64,000 nucleotides of DNA, taken from contig JAJPIM010000003.1 in the NCBI GenBank assembly GCA_021324775.1, positions 1-64,000 of the forward strand, read 5' to 3'. This DNA comes from Gemmatimonadota bacterium (lineage in GTDB: Bacteria; Gemmatimonadota; Gemmatimonadetes; Gemmatimonadales; Gemmatimonadaceae). The notes under the pieces were generated by a model, which saw only the letters and a list, made by a program, of their open reading frames with translations, did no database searches and was not told where the DNA came from. The translations under genes and the position numbers were made by a program. Numbering within the stretch: position 1 is the stretch's first letter; each line of letters begins with the position of its first letter. Positions 1-14,811 of this stretch are shown here, piece by piece.

Positions 1-65
1 GTAACACCACCGTGTAACACCACCGTGTAACACCACCGTGTAACACCACTGCGTATCACCACTAT
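1..65. repeat. 13-bp tandem repeat, five units, cut by window edge
   Basis: Five head-to-tail 13-bp units run from base 1. Units 1-3 are identical (GTAACACCACCGT), unit 4 ends in TGC instead of CGT, and unit 5 (GTATCACCACTAT) is more diverged. The array starts at the window edge, so it may continue upstream. It lies about 70 bases before the thiolase start. The decay toward the gene looks like a short minisatellite. There are no spacers, so it is not a CRISPR array. Confidence 0.9.
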
Positions 66-132
66 ACAAGACAAGGCCACTGCGTCAGGCCTGCACATCA
101 TTCCGTCGTACTTGTCTACAGGAGCTGGACCC

Positions 133-1362
133 GTGTCTGATTCATCGTCTCTCGAGCGCACCCCCGTCATCGTCTCGGCGGCGCGCACTCCCATCGGCCG
201 GTTCCTGGGCGGTCTGGCGCCGCTCTCGGCCCCGGACCTCGGGGCGGCCGCCATTCGTGGCGCCGTCGAACGCGCGGGCGTCGATGCCGGCGACCTGCAG
301 GAAGTCATCATGGGCAACGTCGTGCAGGGCGGGGTGGGGCAGGCGCCCGCCCGGCAGGCGGCGATCAAGGGAAGCGTACCGGCCACCGTGTCCGCTGTCA
401 CGGTGAACAAGGTGTGCGGGTCGGGTCTCAAGGCCGTGATGCTGGCTGCGCAATCGATTCGCGCGGGTGACGCACACCTGGTGCTCGCGGGCGGCATGGA
501 GTCGATGTCGAATGCGCCCTACTATCTCTATGGGGCGCGCAACGGCTACAAGCTCGGCGACCAGAGCCTGGTCGATGGCGTGATCCGTGATGGGCTGTGG
601 TGCCCGTTCTGCGACGTCCACATGGGGGGGCACGCCGAATACACCGCGCGCAAGGCGCACGTCACGCGCAACGCGCAGGACACGTTCGCGCTCCAGTCGC
701 ACCGGAAGGCCGTCGCCGCGATGGATGCGGGGAAATTCGCGGCCGAGATCGTGCCCGTCGAAGTGCCCGGGCGGAAGGGCCCGACGGTGATCAGTGCGGA
801 CGAGGGCCCGCGGCGCGATGCGTCGCTCGAGAGTCTCGCCAAGCTCAAACCGGCGTTCCCCGGCGACGCTCCCAAGGACATTCGGCCCACCGACCTCACG
901 GTCACAGCCGGTAACGCGTCGACGCTGAACGACGGTGCCGCGGCGCTCGTCGTGGCGTCGGAGGCGTATGCCCGGACAAAGGGGCTGCCGATACTGGCGC
1001 GCATTACCGCGTACGCGACGGGGGCCGGGGCGCCGCAGGACCTGTTCTTCGCGCCGGTGACGGCCGTGCGTCACCTGATGCGCAAGGAAGGACGGAAGAT
1101 CGGTGACTACGATCTCATCGAAGCCAACGAGGCGTTTGCGTCGCAAGCACTGGCCGATGGTGAGGAACTCGAGTGGGACTGGGATCGTGTGAACGTGCAC
1201 GGCGGTGCGATCGCGCTCGGCCACCCCCTCGGCGCGAGCGGTGCGCGCGTGCTGACGACGCTGCTGTATGCGATGCGCGACCGGAACGCCCGCACGGGAC
1301 TCGCGACGTTGTGCCTCGGCGGCGGCGATGCCGTCGCCCTCAGCGTCGAGCGCGTGCCCTGA
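133..1362 (+). CDS. acetyl-CoA C-acetyltransferase (thiolase)
   Basis: This is a thiolase of about 409 residues that joins or cleaves acyl-CoA and acetyl-CoA, feeding either beta-oxidation or butyryl-CoA/polyhydroxybutyrate synthesis in the cytoplasm. All catalytic landmarks are visible: the nucleophilic Cys95 in NKVCGSGLK, the NEAF motif, His364 in GHPLGASG and the second Cys394 in CLGGGD. The length is normal for the family. I chose the GTG at 133 because a GGAG lies eight bases before it; a TTG at 112 would add seven residues. The next genes encode a 3-hydroxyacyl-CoA dehydrogenase and an acyl-CoA dehydrogenase, which supports a three-step acyl-CoA operon. Biosynthetic versus degradative direction cannot be decided from sequence. 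Confidence 0.95.
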   Translation: MSDSSSLERTPVIVSAARTPIGRFLGGLAPLSAPDLGAAAIRGAVERAGVDAGDLQEVIMGNVVQGGVGQAPARQAAIKGSVPATVSAVTVNKVCGSGLKAVMLAAQSIRAGDAHLVLAGGMESMSNAPYYLYGARNGYKLGDQSLVDGVIRDGLWCPFCDVHMGGHAEYTARKAHVTRNAQDTFALQSHRKAVAAMDAGKFAAEIVPVEVPGRKGPTVISADEGPRRDASLESLAKLKPAFPGDAPKDIRPTDLTVTAGNASTLNDGAAALVVASEAYARTKGLPILARITAYATGAGAPQDLFFAPVTAVRHLMRKEGRKIGDYDLIEANEAFASQALADGEELEWDWDRVNVHGGAIALGHPLGASGARVLTTLLYAMRDRNARTGLATLCLGGGDAVALSVERVP

Positions 1363-1423
1363 CCAGGCGCCCGCCGCCCCTCGGTATCAACCCGCGGCCT
1401 CGCCGCAGCAAGGAGCTTCATGT

Positions 1424-2272
1424 ATGGCAGATCGCGTGGCGGTGGTGGGCGCTGGCCAGATGGGCAACGGAATCGCCCACACGTTTGCGCTCAGTGGTTT
1501 TCCGGTGACGCTCATCGACGTCTCGACCGATGCGCTCGCCAAGGCGCGGTCGACGATCGCCGGTAATCTGGACCGGCAGATCAAGAAGGGCGCAATCGAG
1601 GCCGGTGCCAAAGAGCCGGCCCTCGCGCGGATCACGGATGCGACCGGCGTCTCGGCCGCTAGCGACGCCGCGCTGGTGATCGAAGCGGCGTCCGAAGATC
1701 CCGCGCTCAAGTTCCGCCTCTTCGCGGCATTGGACGAAGTCGTCGGACCGCACGCCATTCTCGCGACCAACACCAGTTCGATTTCGATTACCACGATCGC
1801 CGGACGGACCCGCCGCCCACAGCGGGTGATCGGCATGCACTTCATGAATCCGGTCCCGATGATGGCGCTCGTCGAGGTGATCCGGGGACTCGCGACATCC
1901 GACGCCACGACGGCGACGGTGACCGCGATCGCGAAGCAGATCGGCAAGACGCCGGTCGAAGTCAACGACTATCCGGGGTTCGTGGCGAACCGGATCCTCA
2001 TGCCCATGATCAACGAGGCGGCCTACTGCGTCATGGAGGGCGTGGCGACTCCGGAGGCCATCGATACGGTCATGAGGCTGGGCATGAACCACCCGCTTGG
2101 GCCGCTGGCTCTCGCCGATCTGATCGGACTCGACACCTGCGTCGCGATCCTCGACGTCCTGCAGAGCGGACTTGGCGATCCGAAGTACCGCGCGTGCCCG
2201 CTCCTCCGCAAATACGTCGCAGCGGGCTGGCTCGGGCGGAAGAGCCGCCGCGGATTCTACCCATACGACTGA
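1424..2272 (+). CDS. 3-hydroxybutyryl-CoA dehydrogenase
   Basis: This 282-residue NAD(P)-dependent dehydrogenase interconverts 3-hydroxyacyl-CoA and 3-oxoacyl-CoA. The Rossmann loop GAGQMG is at residues 9-14. The catalytic-His segment GMHFMNP and the NRILMP segment of the C-terminal domain are present, and the protein ends in GRKSRRGFYPYD, typical of single-domain Hbd/PaaH enzymes. The frame is open far upstream, but the ATG at 1424 has AAGGAG before it and gives the family's normal N-terminus. Its stop overlaps the ATG of the acyl-CoA dehydrogenase by one base (TGATG), so the two are probably translationally coupled. With the thiolase upstream it covers consecutive steps of short-chain acyl-CoA metabolism. 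Confidence 0.95.
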   Translation: MADRVAVVGAGQMGNGIAHTFALSGFPVTLIDVSTDALAKARSTIAGNLDRQIKKGAIEAGAKEPALARITDATGVSAASDAALVIEAASEDPALKFRLFAALDEVVGPHAILATNTSSISITTIAGRTRRPQRVIGMHFMNPVPMMALVEVIRGLATSDATTATVTAIAKQIGKTPVEVNDYPGFVANRILMPMINEAAYCVMEGVATPEAIDTVMRLGMNHPLGPLALADLIGLDTCVAILDVLQSGLGDPKYRACPLLRKYVAAGWLGRKSRRGFYPYD

Positions 2273-3438
2273 TGGCGCCGCTGCGCGAGTTCCTGACTCT
2301 GTCCGACGAGCAGCGCGAGATCCAGCGCCTGGCGCGAGACTTCGCGCAGACCGAGCTCGCGCCCCATGCGGCGGCGTGGGATCGCGAGGCACACTTCGAG
2401 CGGTCGCTCATTTCACGGCTCGGGGCGCTCGGGTTCCTCGGCATGCTCGTCCCGGAGTCGGACGATGGGATGGCGCTGGATGCCGTGAGCTACCTGCTCG
2501 TGCTCGAGGAGATCGCGGCGGTCGATGCGTCGACCGCGGTCATGCTGAGCGTCCACAACTCGCTGCCGTCCCGGATGCTGCTGGCCCATGGCACCGCGTC
2601 GCAGCGCGAGCGCTTCCTCCGTCCCATGGCCCGGGGCGAGTTGCTTGGCGCCTTCGCTTTGTCGGAGGCCGAAGCCGGCTCGGACGCATCGGCCCTGCGC
2701 ACGCAGGCCACACGCGACGGTGACGCGTACGTGCTCAACGGCACGAAGTCGTGGGTCACTCACGGCAACAACGCCGGCGTCATTCTGGCCATGGCCCGCA
2801 CGGACACGCCGGAGACCCGCCGGGGTGCGAGAGGCATTTCGGCGTTCATCGTGACGCCTGGCCAGCCCGGGTTCTCGGTCGGCAAGAAGGAGGACAAGAT
2901 GGGTCTCCGCGCCTCGCCGACGGTTCAACTCGTGTTCGACAACCTCCGGGTGCCCGCCGACCAGATGCTCGGCGAGCCGGGGCAGGGGTTCATCTACGCA
3001 TTGCAGTCACTGGAGCACGGCCGGCTCGGGATCGCCGCGCAAGCCGTCGGTATCGGCCGGGCCGCGCTCGAGCACGCAGTGCGCTACGCCGCCGAGCGGC
3101 GGCAATTCGGCAGGCCGATTCGCGAATTCGAGGCGATGCAGTTCAAGCTGGCCGACATGGCGGCGCGAGTCACCCAGGCGCGGGCCGTGTTGTATGCCGC
3201 CGCGACGGCAAAGGATCGAGGCGATCCGATCCAGCAACTCAGTTCCATCGCGAAGCTCACCGCGAGCGAGATGGCCATGTGGGTGACCACTCAGGCCATC
3301 CAGGTCTTCGGCGGCTACGGCTACGTCAAGGACTATCCCGTCGAGCGGTTCTTTCGCGACGCCAAAGTCACGGAGATCTACGAGGGGACCTCGGAGATCC
3401 AGCGCCTGGTCATCGCACGCGAGTTGTACGCATCGTAG
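2272..3438 (+). CDS. acyl-CoA dehydrogenase, short-chain type
   Basis: This 388-residue FAD flavoenzyme oxidises acyl-CoA to trans-2-enoyl-CoA and passes electrons to ETF. It has the helical N-domain, the beta-domain motif [12 protein letters not shown], the second signature [16 protein letters not shown] and the catalytic Glu near residue 371 in [10 protein letters not shown]. This arrangement and length match short-chain/butyryl-CoA dehydrogenases. The ATG overlaps the preceding stop by one base; the open frame upstream belongs to the previous gene's sequence. The exact acyl chain specificity is not readable. A paralogue with the same architecture lies at 58286-59503. Confidence 0.95.
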   Translation: MAPLREFLTLSDEQREIQRLARDFAQTELAPHAAAWDREAHFERSLISRLGALGFLGMLVPESDDGMALDAVSYLLVLEEIAAVDASTAVMLSVHNSLPSRMLLAHGTASQRERFLRPMARGELLGAFALSEAEAGSDASALRTQATRDGDAYVLNGTKSWVTHGNNAGVILAMARTDTPETRRGARGISAFIVTPGQPGFSVGKKEDKMGLRASPTVQLVFDNLRVPADQMLGEPGQGFIYALQSLEHGRLGIAAQAVGIGRAALEHAVRYAAERRQFGRPIREFEAMQFKLADMAARVTQARAVLYAAATAKDRGDPIQQLSSIAKLTASEMAMWVTTQAIQVFGGYGYVKDYPVERFFRDAKVTEIYEGTSEIQRLVIARELYAS

Positions 3439-3536
3439 GTCCGGGCCGCCGCTGGCCAAGTTCAGGTAGCGCGAACCGCATTCCGCGCCAACATTGCGGA
3501 AGGCCGCGCGGCGCGGGTGCTCTCACGGGGGGAGAG

Positions 3537-4826
3537 ATGCTGAAATGGTCGGAGTGGGACCGGTGCCCACCGGGAGCGGCGCTCAACGACGCCGACCCCG
3601 ATATCGCGCGTCTCATCGAACAGGAGATCGCCCGCCAGTCGGACGGCCTGGAGCTCATCGCGAGTGAGAATTTCGTGTCGCCCGCGGTGATGGAGGCGAT
3701 GGGATCGCCCCTGACCAACAAGTACGCCGAAGGACTGCCGGGCAAGCGCTATTACGGCGGGTGCGAGGTCATCGACCAGGTCGAACAGATCGCGATCGAC
3801 CGGGCGAAGCAGTTGTTCGGCGCCGACCACGCCAACGTACAGCCTCATTCCGGCGCTCAGGCGAACGCCGCGGCGTATCTCGCCCTGATCAAGCCCGGCG
3901 CCACCATCCTCGGCCTCGATCTCTCGCAGGGCGGGCACCTGACACACGGCTCGCCGGTGAATTTCTCGGGGCTCCTCTACCGGGCGGTGCACTACGGCGT
4001 GACCGACCAGGGCTTGATCGACTACGATGCCATGCGTGCGGCCGCGCGCGAGCACCGGCCCGCGCTCATCATTGCCGGCGCGAGCGCATACGGCCGCACG
4101 ATTGATTTCGCGGCGTTTGCGGAAGCCGCCCGCGAGGTCGGGGCGTTCTTCGTCGTCGATATGGCGCACATTGCGGGGCTGGTCGCGACCGGGCTTCATC
4201 CGTCGCCGATTCCGCATGCGGATGTGGTGACCACCACGACGCACAAGACCCTGCGCGGTCCGCGCGGTGGACTCATCCTCTGCCGGGCCGCGCACGCGAA
4301 GGCGATCGACAAGGCCGTATTTCCGGGGACCCAGGGCGGTCCGCTCGAAAATGTGATCGCCGCCAAAGCCGTCGCGTTTCGCGAGGCGCTGCTTCCGGGG
4401 TTCACGGATTACAGCAGGCAGGTCGTGAGCAACGCCCAGTTCCTGGCGGCCGAGCTCGTCCGGCGCGGATATCACATCGTCTCCGGCGGCACCGACACGC
4501 ATCTCATGCTCGTCGATCTCAGGAATAAGGGTCTGACCGGCAAGGTGGCCGAAAAGGCACTCGATCTCGCAGGGATCACCGTGAACAAGAACACGGTGCC
4601 GAAGGAAACCCAGTCGCCGTTCGTCACGAGTGGCATCCGGATCGGGACGCCCGCAGTGACCACCCGCGGATTCAAGGAGCCCGAGATGCGCCGGGTCGCC
4701 GAGTTGATCGACCGGGTGCTCAGCCACGCCGCCGACGCCACCGTGGCGGCGGCGGTCCGCGAGAATGTCCGCGAGCTCGTGGCGGCGTTCCCACTCTATC
4801 CGGTAGCAGAAGAGGCTGCGCGGTAG
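3537..4826 (+). CDS. glyA: serine hydroxymethyltransferase
   Basis: GlyA converts serine plus tetrahydrofolate to glycine plus methylene-tetrahydrofolate, the main one-carbon source for purine, thymidylate and methionine synthesis. The 429-residue protein has the N-terminal [12 protein letters not shown] and [14 protein letters not shown] signatures and the PLP-binding Lys237 in [14 protein letters not shown]. The frame stays open upstream through the previous gene, but the ATG at 3537 follows a purine-rich GGGGGGAGAG and gives the expected N-terminus. It follows the acyl-CoA genes after about 100 bases, so it may have its own promoter, though I saw no convincing one. Confidence 0.97.
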   Translation: MLKWSEWDRCPPGAALNDADPDIARLIEQEIARQSDGLELIASENFVSPAVMEAMGSPLTNKYAEGLPGKRYYGGCEVIDQVEQIAIDRAKQLFGADHANVQPHSGAQANAAAYLALIKPGATILGLDLSQGGHLTHGSPVNFSGLLYRAVHYGVTDQGLIDYDAMRAAAREHRPALIIAGASAYGRTIDFAAFAEAAREVGAFFVVDMAHIAGLVATGLHPSPIPHADVVTTTTHKTLRGPRGGLILCRAAHAKAIDKAVFPGTQGGPLENVIAAKAVAFREALLPGFTDYSRQVVSNAQFLAAELVRRGYHIVSGGTDTHLMLVDLRNKGLTGKVAEKALDLAGITVNKNTVPKETQSPFVTSGIRIGTPAVTTRGFKEPEMRRVAELIDRVLSHAADATVAAAVRENVRELVAAFPLYPVAEEAAR

Positions 4827-5042
4827 CTGGCCGGAATGGGAGCCGGCTCCGATCTGGCGCACAGCGCGGCGTTGCGTATTTTCTGCCGCGAATACGTCCG
4901 TGCGGCCGCAACTCTCGCACGGCAGTTTCGGCCGTTGCCGTGCTCCAGCGCCGTTCGTCGAGAGCACGCGGAGCGGGGGGTATGGCGCCCGCGAGCCGGT
5001 AGCGGATCGCCGGCGGACAGATTCTTCGACGCGAGGTAAGCG

Positions 5043-5429
5043 GTGGCGGAGTTGGCGTTTCGGGACGGGATCATGGAGCAGATCCGGCTGCGCGAGCGGC
5101 GGTTTCACGAGCATGCGTATTTGTTCGTGTTGTCCGCGCTCGAGTACTGCCAGTCGCGCCTGTCCGAACGTCGCCACATCGGTGGCCGCGAACTTGCGGG
5201 ATCGTGCCGGGACCTGGCACTCGACCGCTTCGGGGTGCTGGCGCGCCAGGTGCTCGAGCACTGGGGCATCCGGTCCACGGCCGACATCGGGGACGTCGTG
5301 TTCACGCTGGTCGATCTCAACCTCCTCATCAGCCAGCCGACGGACTCGCGCACCGACTTCCTCGGCGTGTATGATTTCGATGAGGCGTTCGAAGACAACT
5401 ATCCCTGGAACGTCATCCAACAGGCATGA
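5043..5429 (+). CDS. small conserved protein, Minf_1886-like
   Basis: A 128-residue soluble protein of unknown function. The order of conserved blocks (RRFHEHAYLFVLSALEY, GRELAGSCRDLALDRFG, ARQVLEHWGIRSTADIGD, VFTLVDLNLLISQ, YDFDEAFEDNY) matches what I know of the Minf_1886 family, found in several deep-branching phyla including Gemmatimonadota, Planctomycetota and Verrucomicrobiota. There is no signal peptide or membrane segment. The GTG start has GAGGTAAG just before it. It stands about 215 bases after glyA and 44 before nnrD. The upstream gap contains a short palindrome (4839-4850) and no promoter I can defend. Confidence 0.8.
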   Translation: MAELAFRDGIMEQIRLRERRFHEHAYLFVLSALEYCQSRLSERRHIGGRELAGSCRDLALDRFGVLARQVLEHWGIRSTADIGDVVFTLVDLNLLISQPTDSRTDFLGVYDFDEAFEDNYPWNVIQQA

Positions 5430-5473
5430 GCGGGTCCGCGCAACTTCCAGCCTGTCGGAAGTGAAGTAACGCT

Positions 5474-7024
5474 TTGCCGGCGCCGCAGCGCGTGCGCGTA
5501 GCCAGCGCGGCCGAAAGCGCCGCCTGCGACCAGTCTGCGATCGCCGCGGGTATCCCGTCACGCGCGCTCATGCGGGTGGCCGGCACGGCCGCAGCCGGCG
5601 AGATCGCGCGGCGTTTCAGCGCCCTGCTGTTGCGTGGCGTCGCGATCTACGCCGGGCCGGGCAACAACGGCGGAGACGCCTGGGTCGTCGCGGCCGCTCT
5701 CGCCGCGAGCGGTGTCCGGGTCCGCGTGACCGCCGTGGGCGAGACCCGGACGCCGGACGCCATCGCGGAGCGAGCGGCGGCCGAATCGGTGATCGCGTCA
5801 TCGGACCACCCGCCCGCGGATGACGCGCTCGTCGTTGACGGCCTGCTGGGTACCGGAGCGACGGGCACACCGCACGGCGCCGTCGCGGCTGCCATTGCGC
5901 GCATCGCGGATGCGCGGCGCCGCGGGGCGATCGTCGTCTCGCTCGACGTTCCGAGCGGCGTCGATGCGACGATGGGAACTGCCACGGGCGCCGTTCACGC
6001 CGACCTGACACTCACATTCGGGACACTGAAACGGGGTCTCGCGATCGCGCGCGATCACGCCGGTGCGATCGCGATCCTCGACATCGGCCTTGGTCGTCAT
6101 GCCGCGGCGGCTGAACACGCACCCGCGCTCGTCGACGCGCTGTTCGTACGGGAACACGTACCCGGCGTTGCGGCCGATGCGAACAAGGGAGACCGGCGCC
6201 GGCTGGCAGTCGTCGCCGGCGGCGACGGCATGGCAGGTGCGGCGCTGCTGGCCGCGCGCGGCGCGCTCGCGAGCGGCATCGGTCTAGTGCGTCTCTTCGT
6301 CGCGACCCGGAATGTGTCCGTCGTCCAGACGGCCGCCCCGGAGGCGCTTGCCCAGGCATGGCCCACGGACGACGCGGCTGCCGGCAAAGACATCGACGCG
6401 TGGGCGCACGCGATCCTGCTCGGTCCCGGGCTCGGCACCGGCGCCGATGCACGATCGCTGGCGGAGCGCGTGCTGCGCTGCAGCCGGCTTCCCGTGGTAA
6501 TCGATGCCGACGGTCTCAACGCATTCGCGGGACGTGCCGGCGATCTGGCGGCACTGCTCGCCGGACGCCCGGCGGTCATCACGCCGCACCCGGGTGAATT
6601 CGGCCGTCTGGTGGATGCGGCGATCCCGGACGTTCTCGCGCGCCGCTTCGACGCGGGATTGGCGCTCGCGGCGCAACTTGGCGCGTCGGTGCTCCTCAAG
6701 GGCGTGCCGACGATCATCAGCGCGCCGGACCAGCGGCGCCTGGTCAGCGCGACCGGAACGCCCGTACTCGCGACTGGCGGTAGCGGCGACCTGCTCGCGG
6801 GGATCGTCGCGACGCTGCTGGCGCAGACCGGCGATTCGGCCACGAGCGCCGCTTGCGGCGCGTGGGTCCACGGCCGCGCCGCCGAGTTGGCGGGGGCGGG
6901 CCGTGTCCGGGGGATCACGCTCGACGACGTCGTGCGCGCGCTCCCCGCGGCATGGCACCGCGCCCCCGATGAGGACAGGTACCCGGTGCTGGCGTCGTTG
7001 CCGTCCGTGGGCCCCACCGGGTGA
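5474..7024 (+). CDS. nnrD: bifunctional NAD(P)HX epimerase/dehydratase
   Basis: This enzyme repairs hydrated NADH and NADPH. The N-terminal half (residues about 1-210) is the YjeF-N/NAXE epimerase domain, with the glycine loop GPGNNGGDAW and VDGLLGTGATG. The C-terminal half (about 225-516) is the ADP-dependent dehydratase of the ribokinase-like fold, with LLGPGLGTG, VIDADGLNA, TPHPGEFGRL and the terminal TGGSGDLLAGIVATLL. The fusion and length of 516 residues match bacterial NnrD. The start is uncertain: TTG at 5474 or GTG at 5492. Its end overlaps thiL by four bases (GTGA). Confidence 0.93.
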   Translation: MPAPQRVRVASAAESAACDQSAIAAGIPSRALMRVAGTAAAGEIARRFSALLLRGVAIYAGPGNNGGDAWVVAAALAASGVRVRVTAVGETRTPDAIAERAAAESVIASSDHPPADDALVVDGLLGTGATGTPHGAVAAAIARIADARRRGAIVVSLDVPSGVDATMGTATGAVHADLTLTFGTLKRGLAIARDHAGAIAILDIGLGRHAAAAEHAPALVDALFVREHVPGVAADANKGDRRRLAVVAGGDGMAGAALLAARGALASGIGLVRLFVATRNVSVVQTAAPEALAQAWPTDDAAAGKDIDAWAHAILLGPGLGTGADARSLAERVLRCSRLPVVIDADGLNAFAGRAGDLAALLAGRPAVITPHPGEFGRLVDAAIPDVLARRFDAGLALAAQLGASVLLKGVPTIISAPDQRRLVSATGTPVLATGGSGDLLAGIVATLLAQTGDSATSAACGAWVHGRAAELAGAGRVRGITLDDVVRALPAAWHRAPDEDRYPVLASLPSVGPTG

Positions 7025-8046
7025 GCGGCGAGGACGGTCGCGCGTCTATCCTGCGGCACGCGGCGCGGATTGGCCATCTCGAGCTCGGGCCCGGGGCGGA
7101 GTTCGATCTCATCCGCGAGTTGTTTTCGCAGTTGGCCGATGGTGCGCGTGGCGCCGGAGGCGATTGTGCGGTGCTCGAAGTGCCCGCGGACGCGAAGCTG
7201 CTTCTCAGCGTCGATACCAGCGTCGAGAACGTGCACTTCCGGCGCTCATGGATCGCACCCCGGGAGATCGGCTACCGTGCGACGGCCGCGGCGCTGAGCG
7301 ATCTCGCGGCCGCGGGGGCGACGCCGATCGCGATCCTGCTCGCGGTCTCCGCTCCGCCAGCGTGGCTGGGTGACCTGCCCGCCGTCGCCGCCGGCGTGGG
7401 CGCAGCGGCGCGCGATGCCGGGACGGTTGTCGTGGGAGGTGACACGACGGCGGGCCGCGATCTCACGCTGACGCTGGCGGTCGCGGGCGCGTCGGAGCAC
7501 CCGTTGAGCCGCGCGGGAGCCCGGCCCGGGGATCACGTCTATGTGTCGGGGCGATTGGGCGGTCCGGCAGCGGCGGTGCGGGCGTGGACCGGTGGCGCGG
7601 AACCCGATGCCGCCACACGAGAACGATTCGCGCACCCGGTGCCGCGTCTCCGCGAAGGCCGGTGGCTCGCGGCCCACGGCGCGACGTCGGCGATCGATGT
7701 GTCGGATGGACTCGTGGCCGATCTGCGCCACCTGGCGGCGGCGAGCGCCGTCTCGCTGTCCATCGACCTCGATCGGGTCCCGCGGTGGCCGGGCACGACG
7801 GTAATCGAGGCGGCCTCCGGCGGGGAGGAGTACGAACTCGCGGTGACGGCGGGCAAACACTTCGATGTCGCGGCATTCGAGCGCGAGTTCGGCGTGCCCC
7901 TCGCGCACGTGGGCGAGGTGGTCGCGGGGGGCGCAGGCGTCGAGGCGCGCGCGAGCGGCGTCCGTGTTGCCCCGATCCCGGGGTACAATCACTTTTCGGC
8001 CTCGCCGCCGCTCGCGCCCGAGGGGCGCGATATCGAACCCCGCTGA
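7021..8046 (+). CDS. thiL: thiamine-monophosphate kinase
   Basis: ThiL phosphorylates thiamine monophosphate to the active cofactor thiamine diphosphate. The 341-residue protein shows the PurM/ThiL-type fold: GGDCAVLEVP near residue 45, the substrate segment LLSVDTSVENVHF, AALSDLAAAGATP, the metal-binding VVGGDTTAG, and late SDGLVADLRHL and SGGEEYELAV. The GTG start overlaps the nnrD stop (GTGA). The nnrD-thiL linkage is probably translational coupling rather than a shared pathway. No thiamine riboswitch is visible upstream. Confidence 0.93.
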   Translation: MSGEDGRASILRHAARIGHLELGPGAEFDLIRELFSQLADGARGAGGDCAVLEVPADAKLLLSVDTSVENVHFRRSWIAPREIGYRATAAALSDLAAAGATPIAILLAVSAPPAWLGDLPAVAAGVGAAARDAGTVVVGGDTTAGRDLTLTLAVAGASEHPLSRAGARPGDHVYVSGRLGGPAAAVRAWTGGAEPDAATRERFAHPVPRLREGRWLAAHGATSAIDVSDGLVADLRHLAAASAVSLSIDLDRVPRWPGTTVIEAASGGEEYELAVTAGKHFDVAAFEREFGVPLAHVGEVVAGGAGVEARASGVRVAPIPGYNHFSASPPLAPEGRDIEPR

Positions 8047-8057
8047 TCCGGTCCGCC

Positions 8058-10577
<2,520 letters not shown>

Positions 10578-10584
10578 CCCGGCA

Positions 10585-10598
10585 GCCCATCGCTGGGC
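10585..10598. terminator. possible weak bidirectional terminator
   Basis: GCCCA, TCGC loop and TGGGC form a 5-bp hairpin followed by GCCTTTC, between the converging ftsB-like gene and ppdK. The stem is short and the T-tract poor, so this is only a candidate. Confidence 0.3.
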
Positions 10599-10631
10599 GC
10601 CTTTCGGTAGCCGCGGGATCGGTTCGTCGTG

Positions 10632-13393
<2,762 letters not shown>

Positions 13394-13406
<13 letters not shown>

Positions 13407-14776
13407 CCGAATCGGAGCTTGTCCGGGTCGGTCGGTGGCGGCGTCGGGTAGTCGCCCGAGAAGCACGCGTCGCAGAAGCCGTGCGGTCCGCCTGGCACGG
13501 ACTCCAGCATGCCGTCGAGCGAGAGGTATCCGAGCGAATCCACACCAAGATTGGCCGCGATCTCATCGACGGTCAGATTCGCGGCGATCAGCTCTTCGCG
13601 GTTGGGCGTGTCGATGCCGTAGTAGCATGGGCCCGTGATGGGGGCCGAGCTCACACGCATGTGCACCTCCCGCGCGCCGGCCGCGCGGACCATCGTGACG
13701 AGCCCCCGGGTCGTCGTGCCGCGCACGATCGAGTCATCCACCATCACCACTTTCTTGCCGTCGAGCAGATCACGGACCGCGTTGTACTTGACCTTTACCT
13801 TGGCGTCGCGGCCGGCTTGCGTCGGCTGGATGAACGTGCGGCCGATGTAGTGATTGCGGATGAGGGCAAACTCGAACGGGACACCGGATTCATCGGCGTA
13901 GCCAAGCGCCGCAGAGTTGGACGAATCCGGCACGCTGAATACGAGCTCCGCTCCCGGTGCGGGACATTCGCGCGCGAGCCGCCGGCCGAGTGCCCGGCGG
14001 GCCGCCTCGACCGATCCGCCGAACACGATGCTGTCGGGTCTCGAGAAGTACACGTGCTCGAACACACAGCGGTGGAGCGGCTGGTGGGGTAGGGGAAAGG
14101 TGGAGTGCACGCCGTTGGGACCAATCGACACGATCTCGCCCGGTGCAACCTCCCGGTCATAGTGCGCGCCCATGATGTCCAGTGCGCAGGTCTCCGAAGC
14201 GATCACGGTGCTGCCGTCGAGCGTGCCGAGCACGAGCGGCCGCCAGCCCCGCGGATCACGCACCGCCAGCATGGTGTCCCCGATCACGACGAGTACGCAG
14301 TACGCACCCTCGACGCCACGCAGTGCATCGGCGAGCTTGGCCGATGGCGGCTCCGACGCCGACATGGCGAGCCGGTGGACGAGCACCTCGGAATCCATCG
14401 TGGAACTGAAAATCGAACCCCGGTCCTCCAGCTCGATCCGAAGTTCGGTCGCGTTGGTGATGTTGCCGTTGTGCGCGAGCGCGATGTGGCCGCCGCGAAA
14501 CCGGGCGAGTGCCGGCTGGGCGTTCTCGATGGTGGTAGACCCGGTCGTGCTGTAGCGCGTGTGGCCGATCGCCACCGCGCCATCCAGCGCCCCCACTTCA
14601 TCGTGGTCGAGTCCGTCCGAGACGAGTCCCAGCGCCCGGACGCTGCGAGCCTGGCCCTCATCGTCTACAACGACGATGCCTGCCGATTCCTGCCCGCGAT
14701 GCTGCAGCGAATAGAGTCCCAAACGCGTGAGTTCCGCGGCTTGGGGATGTCCGCGGACGCCGACGATGCCGCACAT
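13394..14776 (-). CDS. purF: amidophosphoribosyltransferase
   Basis: PurF makes phosphoribosylamine from PRPP and glutamine, the first committed step of purine synthesis. The N-terminal nucleophile Cys2 (MCGIVGVRGH) heads the glutaminase domain, and the PRPP loop VMVDDSIVRGTTTRG is in the C-terminal domain. Cysteines in CVFEHVYF, CYYGIDTP and CDACFSGDYP sit where the Bacillus-type enzyme carries its 4Fe-4S cluster, so an oxygen-sensitive cluster is likely. No long propeptide is visible upstream of the ATG used; the Bacillus enzyme has an 11-residue one. It lies 35 bases downstream of purL. Confidence 0.96.
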
Positions 14777-14811
14777 GTGCGTTAGATGAGTCGAAGGGAG
14801 ATGTCGTGCGC

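Noticed and set aside
1-65. CRISPR array
   Set aside because: The 13-base units are directly abutting with no spacers, and no cas genes are in the window.
2272-3438. Recent duplication of the two acyl-CoA dehydrogenase genes
   Set aside because: The proteins at 2272 and 58286 share family motifs but differ across their whole length, including an extra loop in the second.
4839-4850. GGAGCCGGCTCC palindrome after glyA as terminator
   Set aside because: Perfect 12-base palindrome but no loop and no T-tract. Likely chance in GC-rich sequence.
5430-5473. tRNA or small RNA between the Minf_1886-like gene and nnrD
   Set aside because: Only 44 bases without cloverleaf or strong hairpin.
3462-5561. 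699-codon open frame on the minus strand
   Set aside because: Antisense to glyA and the Minf_1886-like gene, with no family motifs. The glyA reading is unambiguous.
7021-7024. TPP riboswitch controlling thiL
   Set aside because: thiL starts inside the end of nnrD and has no leader, so there is no space for one.
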